This document shows positions 27,533 through 35,868 of a DNA stretch of 64,000 nucleotides, one piece after another. Numbering within the stretch: the first letter of the stretch is position 1; each line of letters opens with the position of its first letter. The position numbers and the translations under genes were made by a program. Below the pieces are notes generated by a model. It was not told the DNA's origin. It saw nothing but the letters and a program-made list of their open reading frames with translations, and did no database searches. The DNA is from Geobacillus kaustophilus (GTDB lineage: Bacteria; Bacillota; Bacilli; Bacillales; Anoxybacillaceae): the NCBI RefSeq assembly GCF_000948285.1, contig NZ_JYBP01000003.1, forward strand, positions 2,666,001-2,730,000. The letters run 5' to 3'.

Positions 27533-28700
27533 CCGTCTTCACCTCCCCGCGTTTCGCAGCGCACATGCGCGCAAACAAGGCGACATGCTGTTCGCCGACG
27601 CGCGGCCAATGGGTGTTTGCCCCGATTTGGCGCACCTTTTCCTCCCATCGCTTCAGCGCCGCCTCGTCGGCCAACAGCTGCCCGAGCCGCTCTTCCCAAG
27701 CGGCCGTATCGCCATACGGCAACAACAGCTCTTCACAACCTTGCAACAAGTCGCGCGCATGCTCATACGGCGTCGAAACGACCGGACGGCCGACGCCGAC
27801 CGCATAGGCGAGCGTGCCGCTTGTGATTTGTTGCATGCCCGGATACGGAGTGACATACAAGTCGCACGCCGTCAAGTAATCAATCAACTCTTCTTCGTCA
27901 AAATACCGGTCTTCCATTCGGACATGGCGGTCAAGCCCAAGCCGGTGAATGAGCGCCTGCAACTCCTCGCGGTACGCTTCTCCTTCCCGCTTTTTCACTT
28001 CCGGATGCGTCTCGCCGGCAATGACATACAGCGTTTCCGGCACTTTGCAGACGACGCCCGGAAGCGCAGCCAAGACCGACTCAATGCCTTTGCCGCGGCT
28101 GAGCAAGCCAAACGTCAGCATCACTTTGCGGCCGCTGAATCCGAGGCGGCTGCGAAGCGAATCGCGATTTTCGCTGCTTGGACTCGGAGCGCCGTGCGGG
28201 ATGTAGACGATTTTCTCCTCCGGAACACCGAACGCCTGCACTAAGTATGGAATCGCCTGCCGGTTCATGACGATGATCGCATCGCTCGCCGCCGCGATTT
28301 TTTCCTGAATCGGCCGGTACGGCAGCGGCGGATCGGCAAACACCGTATGGAATGTCGTCACGAGCGGCTTGTTGAGCGCGGCGATGAAATCAAGAACGTA
28401 TTCGCCCGCCTCGCCGCCGAAAATGCCGAACTCATGCTGCAATAAAACGACGTCGATGTCGCTTTCATTCACCCGTTTGGCCATCTCGGCATACGCAGCG
28501 CGGTTTTGCGCCGGAAGCGGCCAATACGCCGGATTGTCGCGATAGGCGTCATCGCCGTCGCTTTCGTTGTACACAACGATGACGCGGTCGCCATCGGATG
28601 GGCCCCGGACGCCGTCAATGCTTTGGTGCAAATGTTCCGTAAACGTCGCCAGCCCGCACCGCCGCGGCGGGTACGTGCTGACGTAGGCAATTCGAATCAT
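27513..28700 (-). CDS. Family 4 glycosyltransferase
   Basis: 395 residues. N-terminal GT-B domain begins IAYVSTYPPRRCGLATFTEHL; the C-terminal domain has LTFGLLSRGKGIESVL and the nucleotide-binding region GTLAYAVGVGRPVVSTPYEHA. It would use a GDP- or other NDP-sugar made by the neighbouring enzymes. The start overlaps the stop of the nucleotidyltransferase as ATGA, with GGAGGCGG upstream. The acceptor is unknown. Confidence 0.88.
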   Translation of the reverse strand: MIRIAYVSTYPPRRCGLATFTEHLHQSIDGVRGPSDGDRVIVVYNESDGDDAYRDNPAYWPLPAQNRAAYAEMAKRVNESDIDVVLLQHEFGIFGGEAGEYVLDFIAALNKPLVTTFHTVFADPPLPYRPIQEKIAAASDAIIVMNRQAIPYLVQAFGVPEEKIVYIPHGAPSPSSENRDSLRSRLGFSGRKVMLTFGLLSRGKGIESVLAALPGVVCKVPETLYVIAGETHPEVKKREGEAYREELQALIHRLGLDRHVRMEDRYFDEEELIDYLTACDLYVTPYPGMQQITSGTLAYAVGVGRPVVSTPYEHARDLLQGCEELLLPYGDTAAWEERLGQLLADEAALKRWEEKVRQIGANTHWPRVGEQHVALFARMCAAKRGEVKTVGTVSH

Positions 28701-29740
28701 GCTTGCACCGCCTCCTTGAATTGATTAATAATCGAATCTTCGAACACTTCTCCCGCCGGCGTCACCGTCCGATAGCCGAAAATGCTGTTTTGCAGCCGGC
28801 TGCGGTCGCGAATGACAGAGCGGTCCCAAACGATCGTCTGCGCGCAATGGACGCGGGCGCCAATTTGGCAGCGGTCGCCGATGACCGCATTCGGACCGAT
28901 GACAGCCTGCGAACCGATTTTCACGTGGTCGCCGATGAGCACAGGCGGCACAAACAAGACGCCAGACCCAATCTCCACGTTTTCGCCAACAAACACACCC
29001 GGCTGAATTTCGCGTCCTTTGAGCGGAATCGGAAACTCCCGGCTCAACGCATCCCAATGCACTTGGCGATAGCGGGCCGGCGTCCCCATATCACGCCAGT
29101 ATCCGTTGCTGACGACGCCATATACACCGACATTCTTCTCGATCAACAGCGGGAATGTTTCGCGTTCAATCGATACTTCCCGCTCAGCCGGGATGTAGCG
29201 CATCACGTCCGGCTCGAAAATGTACATACCGGCGTTGATACGATTGGACGGCGCTTCTTCGCGGCGCGGCTTTTCGACAAAGCGCAAAATTTGTCCGCGG
29301 TCATTTTGTTCTACCACTCCATAAGACGAAGGATCATCGACTTCCGTCAACACAATCGTCGCCATGCCGCCGTGCTGGCGATGAAAATCAAGCAGAGGAA
29401 TGAGTTGCGGCAAATGCACGATGTCGGCGTTAAACACGAGAAACCGTTCATCAAGCCAACGCTCGGCGTTTTTGATCGCCCCAGCCGTTCCAAGCGGGAA
29501 CGGTTCGAGCGCGTATGTAATCTTGACGTTCCAGCGCTTCCCATCTTCGAAATAGCGACGGATCACTTCTGAACAATGATGTGTGGCGATGACAAATTCG
29601 TTGACTCCTTGGTCGCGAAGATGAACGATGAGGTGTTCAAGCCATGGCCGGTTCGCAATCGGGGCCATAGGTTTGGGGATGTTTTCGGTCAATGGACGAA
29701 GACGCGTACCTAATCCTCCTGCCAGCAACAATGCTTTCAT
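28697..29740 (-). CDS. Sugar-1-phosphate nucleotidyltransferase, mannose-1-phosphate guanylyltransferase-like
   Basis: 347 residues. N-terminal nucleotidyltransferase domain with LLAGGLGTRLRPLTENIPKP and the metal Asp in VFNADIVH; C-terminal left-handed beta-helix with hexapeptide repeats (VGENVEIGSGV, IGDHVKIGSQAVIGPNAVIG). It activates a sugar-1-phosphate with NTP. Because a phosphomannomutase is in the operon, GDP-mannose is a good candidate product, but glucose-1-phosphate enzymes look alike. First gene of the four-gene operon; GGAGGG precedes the ATG. Confidence 0.88.
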   Translation of the reverse strand: MKALLLAGGLGTRLRPLTENIPKPMAPIANRPWLEHLIVHLRDQGVNEFVIATHHCSEVIRRYFEDGKRWNVKITYALEPFPLGTAGAIKNAERWLDERFLVFNADIVHLPQLIPLLDFHRQHGGMATIVLTEVDDPSSYGVVEQNDRGQILRFVEKPRREEAPSNRINAGMYIFEPDVMRYIPAEREVSIERETFPLLIEKNVGVYGVVSNGYWRDMGTPARYRQVHWDALSREFPIPLKGREIQPGVFVGENVEIGSGVLFVPPVLIGDHVKIGSQAVIGPNAVIGDRCQIGARVHCAQTIVWDRSVIRDRSRLQNSIFGYRTVTPAGEVFEDSIINQFKEAVQA

Positions 29741-29793
29741 TTCGTCATCCCTCCATATCTTTTTTCACAAAAATAGACACATTCTTGACGGAT

Positions 29794-29960
29794 GAACGAG
29801 AAAATGAAAGTAGTTCATAGATTGCTAGCACTCGGCTGTGATGGTTGCTAATAATAATATACATAATATTCCTCCTTCTATGCAAGCGAAATGATTGTCG
29901 GATGATGTCGATGAGAAATGTTTGATGCTTGCAAATTTCAAAACTTTCATTTTCTCGTTC
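29794..29960. repeat. Perfect 18-bp inverted repeat in a divergent intergenic region
   Basis: GAACGAGAAAATGAAAGT at 29794-29811 and its exact reverse complement at 29943-29960, 131 bp apart, lie between the divergent nucleotidyltransferase and oxidoreductase genes. The enclosed DNA is AT-rich and non-coding. It may be a two-site operator or the ends of a small mobile element. Confidence 0.6.
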
Positions 29961-30029
29961 TTCTTTTTCTTTGCGGTATAATGAGTATCGTTAATGCTAT
30001 ATATATGTGAGGGAGGAGGAGAATACGCC

Positions 30030-31211
30030 ATGATTTCTTCATCATCTTTCCGTTACCATGTTGGCATTGCCGGCGCCGGCGCATTCGCTGAATTTCTTGC
30101 CGGCGCGCTCGCTCCGCTTCCTTCCTTTCACCTCGCCGCTGTCGCCGGGCGGACGGGCGAAAAACGCCAGCGCGTCATCGACGCCTATCGCCGCCTTCAG
30201 CCGCAGGCGGGCGACGTGCGCGAATACCGCGAAGCTGAAGAATTGATCGTTGATCCACATGTTGATATCGTCATTCTCACCACCCCGCCGCATTTGCACG
30301 CTCCGCTTGCCGAGCGGGCGCTTGAGAAAGGAAAACATGTGCTGCTTGAAAAGCCAGGCGGCCTCACCGCCGAGGCGCTGCGAGCGAACATCCAGCTTGC
30401 TGTTCGCCAAAACCGGGCGTTGGCGGTCAATCTCGTTCTTCGCTACCATCCGCTCACGGAAGCAGTCAAACAGCTCATCCATCGCTACCTTCTTGGCGCA
30501 GTGGACTACGCAAGCCTTCACAACGCCGCCCACCGCGTCGCGGAAGGCCATTGGTTTTGGAACGAGCGGCGAAGCGGAGGCATTCTCATTGAACACGGCG
30601 TCCACTTTTTTGAAGTCGGCCGCGACTGGTTCGGCGAAGCCGTCGAAGCGCACGGGTTCGCGCTTCAGGAAACAGACGGCACACGGCCGCGCGTCGGAGC
30701 CACTGTGATCCATGAAGGCAAGGGCCGGCGCATCCCTGTCCAGTATTACCACGGCTTTACGATGGACCCTGCCGCCTCAGAGTCGACGCACTGGGACATT
30801 CATACGGCGCGCGGGCGCATCGTGCTTGACGGGTGGATTCCGATGCGGCTGTCCGTCTCCAGCCTCGTCTCTGACGAGGAGGCAGCCTGCATTGACGCCT
30901 GGCTTGACGCCATCCCGACAAAGCCGTCGGCTGACGCTATCGAACAACTGCAGCAAGCGGCCGACCGGCTGTTGCCGCCCACGGAACCTTCAGCCGCTCC
31001 GCGCCGCCCATACGAGCGCATCGTGGTGCTCTCAGACCGCCACGGCTGGTACGAAGCGATCGCCCAAGCGCGCTTTCTTGACTTTTGCCGCTTAATCGAG
31101 CATCCAAACGCGCGCGCGCTCGTCACCGCCGAAGACGCCGCCGCCGATCTCGCCCTAGCCGAAACGTGCACCGTGACGGGTAAAGCAGTCGACCCACTTG
31201 ACATCCGCTAA
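30030..31211 (+). CDS. Gfo/Idh/MocA-family oxidoreductase
   Basis: 393 residues from ATG at 30030, preceded by GGAGGAG; an in-frame ATG at 29994 lies before that SD. The Rossmann motif VGIAGAGAFAEFLAG and the family signature KGKHVLLEKPGG are present, followed by the alpha/beta C-terminal domain. Such enzymes oxidise or reduce sugars and inositols with NAD(P). It is monocistronic and divergent from the glycan operon, so a sugar-related role is plausible but the substrate is unknown. Confidence 0.85.
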   Translation: MISSSSFRYHVGIAGAGAFAEFLAGALAPLPSFHLAAVAGRTGEKRQRVIDAYRRLQPQAGDVREYREAEELIVDPHVDIVILTTPPHLHAPLAERALEKGKHVLLEKPGGLTAEALRANIQLAVRQNRALAVNLVLRYHPLTEAVKQLIHRYLLGAVDYASLHNAAHRVAEGHWFWNERRSGGILIEHGVHFFEVGRDWFGEAVEAHGFALQETDGTRPRVGATVIHEGKGRRIPVQYYHGFTMDPAASESTHWDIHTARGRIVLDGWIPMRLSVSSLVSDEEAACIDAWLDAIPTKPSADAIEQLQQAADRLLPPTEPSAAPRRPYERIVVLSDRHGWYEAIAQARFLDFCRLIEHPNARALVTAEDAAADLALAETCTVTGKAVDPLDIR

Positions 31212-31228
31212 CATGCTGACACAAAAAG

Positions 31229-31270
31229 AGCCTGGTGCGGCCACATGGCAAACGGCCGCAACCAGGCTTT
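31229..31270 (+). terminator. Terminator between oxidoreductase and Nudix genes
   Basis: AGCCTGGTGCGGCC...GGCCGCAACCAGGCT followed by TTCTTC; it serves the oxidoreductase and may work in both directions. Confidence 0.8.
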
Positions 31271-31277
31271 CTTCACC

Positions 31278-31727
31278 TCAATCGGCGATAGATCTCGGTC
31301 TCATCAGAACATCAAAAACTCCCTTTTGCGCTCCCCCCTCGACCAACAGCGCCTCAACAGTCGGAATGTCCGCCGGCGCCCACTCAAGCGAGCGCAATGC
31401 TTGAAGCGGCACCCACCTAAGCTCGGCATGCTCCCGCGCCCGCGGCTCCCCATCGACTAAGCGGGCTTCATACGTCCGCAAATGCACGATGGCATGTCCA
31501 TATTCATGGCATACATCCGCCAACAGTTTGCCAACGGAAATCGTGCAGCCAAGCTCCTCGCGAATTTCCCGGACTAAAGCCTCTTCGGGGCTCTCCCCTT
31601 CCTCCACCTTGCCGCCCGGAAACTCCCAAACGTTTGGCAGCGACATGTCGGGAGCGCGCAAGGCGCATAGGATGTCCCCGCGTTCATTGCGAATGGCTGC
31701 CCCGACGACATAGATGGTTCGTTTCAT
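31278..31727 (-). CDS. Nudix (MutT-type) hydrolase
   Basis: 149 residues from ATG at 31727 after AAGGAG. The complete Nudix box GGKVEEGESPEEALVREIRE + ELG binds metal and diphosphate. The start VVGAAIRNERGDILCALRA and NVWEFPGG resemble MutT/CTP pyrophosphohydrolases that cleanse nucleotide pools, but the substrate cannot be fixed from sequence. Convergent with the oxidoreductase gene. Confidence 0.9.
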   Translation of the reverse strand: MKRTIYVVGAAIRNERGDILCALRAPDMSLPNVWEFPGGKVEEGESPEEALVREIREELGCTISVGKLLADVCHEYGHAIVHLRTYEARLVDGEPRAREHAELRWVPLQALRSLEWAPADIPTVEALLVEGGAQKGVFDVLMRPRSIAD

Positions 31728-31858
31728 GACGATCGGCTCCTTGTTACTATCTCCCAACCATTGTAGCAAAAACCTCCCCGTTTTCCAAAATAGTGGAACC
31801 CTTTTCGGTGTTATGTTACTCTCAACAGTAGAACCATGAAGGAAAGTGAGGGCAAAAC

Positions 31859-32164
31859 ATGATCGGGTTTATCGACCTTGGCATTATGGGCAGCCGCATG
31901 GCGGAAAACTTGCTCAATAGCGGCTATTCTCTCATCGTCTACAACCGAACGAAAGACTATATCATTCACAACCGCTTTCCGGCTGAGTTTCCGCTCGAAC
32001 ATATGCACAAAGATTTGCACCTCGTCGCCCAATCGGCGTATGAGCGCGGAATCGCCCTGCCTCTGGCGAACTTGGCCAAAGAGCTGTATGGCCTAGCCAA
32101 ACCATACGGCTGGGGGCAAGACGATTTTTCGGCCGTTTATCGGCTGTTGTCAGGCCAAAAATGA
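31859..32164 (+). pseudogene. Internally deleted 3-hydroxyisobutyrate dehydrogenase-like gene
   Basis: A 101-residue frame joins the first 34 residues of a beta-hydroxyacid dehydrogenase (IGFIDLGIMGSRMAENLL, NAD-binding, then YNRTKD) directly to the last 65 or so (MHKDLHLVAQSAYERGIALP, YGLAKPYGWGQDDFSA). The family is about 290 residues, so roughly 190 internal residues with the catalytic Lys and most of the substrate site are gone, in frame. A ribosome binding site and stop remain, so a short protein could still be made, but enzyme activity is not expected. Confidence 0.8.
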
Positions 32165-32171
32165 CAGTCAA

Positions 32172-32201
32172 GGGGCGGAACGGCATCGTTCCCGCCTTTT
32201 T
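32172..32201 (+). terminator. Terminator after the dehydrogenase remnant
   Basis: GGCGGAACG-GCAT-CGTTCCCGCC stem followed by TTTTTAATT. Confidence 0.8.
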
Positions 32202-32273
32202 AATTAAGAAGGACGGAACCTTTTCACCAGGCGCTCCGTATTCTCAACTGAAATCGATGACAAGGAGGAGAAC

Positions 32274-33038
32274 TTGTTGTTCAAAAAACTGTTAAGTTCT
32301 ATCGGCATCGGAACAGCCACTGTTGATACGAAATTAGCGAAAGCGCAATACGTCCAAGGCGAAACAGTCGAAGGGATTGTCGACATCCGCGGCGGCAGCG
32401 TCGAGCAACACATTGATGAAATTTATTTAGCGTTAGTCACGACCTACATTCGCGAAATCGATGATAAGAAACACGAAGAAAAAGCGGTGCTGGCGCGGTA
32501 CAAAGTAAGCGGCTCGCTGGCAATTGGGCCGAACGAAACGAAAACGATCCCGTTTCAATTCGCCTTGCCGTACGACGTGCCGGTTACGCTCGGCACCTCG
32601 AAAGTGTGGCTGCAGACCGGTCTTGACATTAAAATGGCGCTCAATCCGCAAGACCGTGACTATCTCACCATCGAGCCGCACCCGCTTGTCACGGCGTTTC
32701 TCAAGGCAGCCGAGCAATTAGGATTCCGCCTCCGCCACGTCCAATGCGAACAAGCGCCGCGCTATTGGCAGCGGCGGCTGCCGTTTGTCCAAGAATTTGA
32801 ATTCAAACCGGCAAGCGGAGCATTCAAAGGCCGCCTCGACGAATTGGAAGCCATTTTCTTTGTTTCTGAACGCAGCGTGGACGTTCTTTTAGAAATCGAC
32901 CGCAAGGCCCGTGGACTTTCCGGGTTGTTCGCAGAGGCGCTCGATATGGACGAGACGTTTGTCCGATTCACATACAGCGCAGGCGACATCCCCACATTGC
33001 CGCAATTGCTGGCAGATGCGATCAAGAAGTACAGCTAG
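32274..33038 (+). CDS. spo0M: Sporulation-control protein Spo0M
   Basis: 254 residues with an N-terminal arrestin-like fold: LLSSIGIGTATVDTKLAKAQ, then YVQGETVEGIVDIRGG and IPFQFALPYDVPVTLG. Spo0M affects entry into sporulation and cell division in Bacillus; no enzyme activity is known. The start is TTG 32274 or TTG 32277, both after AAGGAGGAG. Presence of this gene supports a spore-forming host. Monocistronic with its own terminator. Confidence 0.93.
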   Translation: MLFKKLLSSIGIGTATVDTKLAKAQYVQGETVEGIVDIRGGSVEQHIDEIYLALVTTYIREIDDKKHEEKAVLARYKVSGSLAIGPNETKTIPFQFALPYDVPVTLGTSKVWLQTGLDIKMALNPQDRDYLTIEPHPLVTAFLKAAEQLGFRLRHVQCEQAPRYWQRRLPFVQEFEFKPASGAFKGRLDELEAIFFVSERSVDVLLEIDRKARGLSGLFAEALDMDETFVRFTYSAGDIPTLPQLLADAIKKYS

Positions 33039-33049
33039 ACGGAGAAAAC

Positions 33050-33085
33050 GAAAAGGATCGTCCGTCATCCTTTTCCTTCCGTCTT
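33050..33085 (+). terminator. spo0M terminator
   Basis: GAAAAGGAT...ATCCTTTTC stem followed by a T-rich stretch. Confidence 0.75.
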
Positions 33086-33169
33086 TGGAGTTGGTATGTG
33101 GTCATAGAGTGAACATCTATCCCTGTAAATGATTTCTATTTATTTCAAAAAGGATGGCGAAAACAATAA

Positions 33170-33204
33170 ATCCCGTTTCTCCCTATCCAAGAAACGGGAT
33201 TCCT
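33170..33204 (-). terminator. Terminator of the 23S rRNA methyltransferase gene
   Basis: AATCCCGTTTCT...AGAAACGGGATT stem followed by TATTGTTTT on the minus strand. Confidence 0.8.
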
Positions 33205-33208
33205 TCCA

Positions 33209-34597
33209 TCATGCTCCCCGAACAAGCAACGCACAGCACTCGACATGCGCCGTATGCGGGAACAGATCGACCGGCTGGACGGTTTTCAACGTATAGCCGA
33301 ACGGAACCAATTCCGTAATATCGGCCGCAAACATCTCCGGGTTGCATGAGACATACACAACCCGTTCCGGCCGCGCCCGACCGATTTTTCGCATCACCTT
33401 CCCGCCCGCCCCTGAGCGAGGTGGGTCAAGAAGCAACAGCTCCGGCCGCCCGAACTGTTCCAATACCTCATCAATGCCGCGCCGCGCGTCTCGCGCTAAA
33501 AAGTACGCATTGTCAATGCCGTTGTCCTTCGCATTTCGCTTCGCCGATTCAATCGATGTCTCGACGATTTCAATGCCGGCCAACGCCTTCACCCGCTTGG
33601 CAAACGGCAAGGAAAACGTGCCGACCCCGCAGAAGAGATCAATCATTTTCTCATCCGGCTTCGGCTCTCCCATCTCAAGCGCCAGCTCCACCAATTTTTC
33701 CGCCTGCACCGGGTTCGTTTGGAAAAACGTATCAAACCAAAGGCGGTAGCGGAACCCGCACAATTCGTCGTAAATAAAATCGCGCCCGGCCAACACATGG
33801 GTTTGTTCCGCCTGGGTGCGGTCCGCCCACGCCCGATTCTCAAGCCAAAGCAGGCTTTTCACTTGCGGGAGCGCTTTGGTGATCCGCTCCGTCAAATCGG
33901 CCGCTGCTTCTTTCAGCTCCCCTTCCGGCGCCTCGGTCGCAAAGAGCGCCACCATGACCTCCCCCGTCGCAAACGACTCGCGCACCATTAGGTGGCGAAG
34001 CAGCCCCTCATGGGTATCTTTGTGATACCCAGGCAACCGATGATCACGGACCCAGCTCGCCACTTCCATGGCTGCTTCGACGATGTTCTTCCCGGCGATG
34101 AGACACGTTTCCAACGAAATGATTTGCCGGAAGTTTCCTTGCTCGTGCAGCCCAAGCAAGCCTTCAGGAGAAAACGTAAACTCCATTTTATTGCGGTAAT
34201 GCCACGGATGCTCCATGCCGATCGTATCACGGACAACGACGGGATCAAATCCGTGCTCTTTCAAGAGCGTCTTGACATGCTCCGTTTTATGGCGCAGCTG
34301 CCCTGCATAGTGCCAGTGCTGCCACACACAGCCGCCGCAGCGGTCAAAATGCGGACACCGCGGCTCCAACCGCTCCGGGTGCGGTTCCATCACTTCTTCT
34401 AAGCGGGCGATCGCCCGGCGCCGTTTCGGCTCGTCGATCGCGACCCGCACTTTCTCACCCGGGAGGGTAGAGGGAATGGCGAGTTTGAGCTTCTTTCTCT
34501 TTCCGTCCTCTTCATGCCAAACGACGGTTTGTCCAATTCCTTTTTTATCCAACTGATGAACTTCTGCCACAAACGAATGTTTCGTCACGCCACCCAA
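33209..34597 (-). CDS. TRAM-domain 23S rRNA (uracil-5)-methyltransferase, RlmD-like (YfjO type)
   Basis: 462 residues from TTG at 34597, seven bases after GGAGG; the in-frame extension to 34657 lies upstream of that SD. N-terminal TRAM domain, then the 4Fe-4S cysteines in CPHFDRCGGC and ETCLIAG, SAM-binding DLFCGVGTFSLPFA, DPPRSGAGGKV, and the catalytic Cys in YVSCNPEMFAADI. It makes 5-methyluridine in 23S rRNA. A second homologue is encoded at 46776, so this is one of two paralogues; which uridine each one modifies cannot be told here. Confidence 0.9.
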   Translation of the reverse strand: MGGVTKHSFVAEVHQLDKKGIGQTVVWHEEDGKRKKLKLAIPSTLPGEKVRVAIDEPKRRRAIARLEEVMEPHPERLEPRCPHFDRCGGCVWQHWHYAGQLRHKTEHVKTLLKEHGFDPVVVRDTIGMEHPWHYRNKMEFTFSPEGLLGLHEQGNFRQIISLETCLIAGKNIVEAAMEVASWVRDHRLPGYHKDTHEGLLRHLMVRESFATGEVMVALFATEAPEGELKEAAADLTERITKALPQVKSLLWLENRAWADRTQAEQTHVLAGRDFIYDELCGFRYRLWFDTFFQTNPVQAEKLVELALEMGEPKPDEKMIDLFCGVGTFSLPFAKRVKALAGIEIVETSIESAKRNAKDNGIDNAYFLARDARRGIDEVLEQFGRPELLLLDPPRSGAGGKVMRKIGRARPERVVYVSCNPEMFAADITELVPFGYTLKTVQPVDLFPHTAHVECCALLVRGA

Positions 34598-34948
34598 TGG
34601 TTTCCCTCCTTTATTTAAATGAATCGGCTGTATTTCATTCTTGAGTGTATTGTGCACTTTGTCGCAACGGACTTATGCTTGGCGGAAACATACGCTTTTC
34701 ATTATAGCAAGGAATGACTGTCGTTTAAAACTGCAGAACATCATTCGCTTTAGGTGAAAAGCGATTATTTTTGCCAAATCGATAGGGTTCGTCGGAAAAG
34801 AATAACCGATTTTACAAAGCTTCTCAACTTGAGAAGATCCTGTTTTGAGCTGCTTTTTCATTGAATCACCGGCCCGTTAGAAGACTGGAGATTGGATGAG
34901 GGAGACCGATTGAACAAGGATGCTTCATTCGTCTCTACTTGTTTTTAA
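34598..34948. other. Intergenic region with a palindrome, no gene seen
   Basis: About 350 bp between the methyltransferase and the SRPBCC gene. CTTCTCAACTTGAGAAG near 34819-34835 is an 8+1+8 perfect palindrome that could be an operator. A 62-codon frame on the minus strand (34673-34861) has no family resemblance and no good ribosome binding site. Confidence 0.3.
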
Positions 34949-34989
34949 CACCAAAAGGTGATATATTTATTTATGACACCTATTGGTGT
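34949..34989 (+). promoter_or_regulatory. Two palindromic CACC-N4-GGTG boxes, probable ArsR-type operators
   Basis: CACCAAAAGGTG (34949-34960) and ACACCTATTGGTGT (34976-34989) are perfect dyads whose centres are 28 bp apart, just upstream of the SRPBCC-ArsR pair. Autoregulation by the ArsR-type protein encoded as the second gene is the simplest explanation. Confidence 0.6.
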
Positions 34990-35014
34990 TAAATTAATAA
35001 CTGGAGGGTTCATG

Positions 35015-35440
35015 ATGCAAGCAAAGCCGACATTGCCGGAAATCCGCAAAACGATCGTATTGAATGCCCCCATTGAAAAAGTATGGAAAGCGGTGGCGAC
35101 ATCCGAAGGCATTGCGGCGTGGTGGATGCCCAATACGTTTGAGCCGATTTTAGGCCACCAGTTTGTTTTGCACGCAGGGCCATTCGGCGATTCGCCATGC
35201 AAAGTGACGGAGCTCGATCCACCCAACCGCTTAGGGTTTGACTGGGGAAAAGATTGGCACCTTACGTTTGTATTAAAAGCATTAGAAGATGGAAAAACAG
35301 AATTCACCTTGATCCATTCCGGATGGAACGCAGACAAAACAACGGAATTTGGGCAGCCTCACACAGTCGTTCGCCACATTATGGATGACGGGTGGGAGAA
35401 CATTGTCAACCAAAAACTTCCCGCATACATCGAAGGATAA
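35015..35440 (+). CDS. SRPBCC (AHSA1/START-like) domain protein
   Basis: 141 residues. IRKTIVLNAPIEKVWKAVAT followed by IAAWWMPNTFEP and the C-terminal helix MDDGWENIVNQKLPAYIEG are typical of AHSA1-type hydrophobic-pocket proteins. ATG 35015 is seven bases from GGAGG; ATG 35012 is four bases away. Such genes are commonly paired with an ArsR regulator, as here. The ligand is unknown. Confidence 0.88.
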   Translation: MQAKPTLPEIRKTIVLNAPIEKVWKAVATSEGIAAWWMPNTFEPILGHQFVLHAGPFGDSPCKVTELDPPNRLGFDWGKDWHLTFVLKALEDGKTEFTLIHSGWNADKTTEFGQPHTVVRHIMDDGWENIVNQKLPAYIEG

Positions 35441-35453
35441 ACGGGCCGTTTCC

Positions 35454-35774
35454 GTGCCGAAGCACGATGTGTTTCACGCCATCGCCGATCCGACCCGCCG
35501 CCAGATGTTGCAGCTTTTGGCCGACAACGAATTGTCGATTGCCGCGATTGCCCAATTCTTTCCGATCAGCCGCACAGCCGTCAACAAACATCTTCATATA
35601 CTAGCGGAAGCGGGTTTGGTCAGCTGTCGAAAAGCAGGGCGTGAAACGAGGTACAAGCTAGAGCCCGAACCTCTCGCCGAACTAAAAACATGGCTTTCTT
35701 TCTTTGAACAGTATTGGGATGAACGGCTTGCAGCTCTCAAGCATTTGGTGGAAGCGGATGAGGAGCCATCATGA
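35454..35774 (+). CDS. ArsR-family transcriptional regulator
   Basis: About 106 residues from GTG at 35454; TTG at 35403 is an alternative with a slightly better SD but overlaps the previous gene by 38 bp. Winged helix-turn-helix: VFHAIADPTRRQMLQLLADN, LSIAAIAQFFPISRTAVNKH, LHILAEAGLVSCRKAGRETR. No metal-binding cysteine cluster is visible, so it belongs to the SRPBCC-linked non-metal subgroup. It probably represses its own operon through the dyads at 34949-34989. Confidence 0.88.
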   Translation: MPKHDVFHAIADPTRRQMLQLLADNELSIAAIAQFFPISRTAVNKHLHILAEAGLVSCRKAGRETRYKLEPEPLAELKTWLSFFEQYWDERLAALKHLVEADEEPS

Positions 35775-35868
35775 TGACAAAAATCGCATGTATTCACAGG
35801 GGTGCAAAGACGGTTCAAGCGATGATCTACACGCCCCCTATCGCTCTGTAAGGAAGGGGAAGAAAAGA

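Noticed and set aside
29825-30031. Minus-strand ORF inside the inverted-repeat region
   Set aside because: It covers the ribosome binding site and start of the oxidoreductase gene, and its composition is that of non-coding AT-rich DNA.
34673-34861. 62-residue minus-strand ORF
   Set aside because: No ribosome binding site of quality, no recognisable motif, and it lies in AT-rich intergenic DNA.
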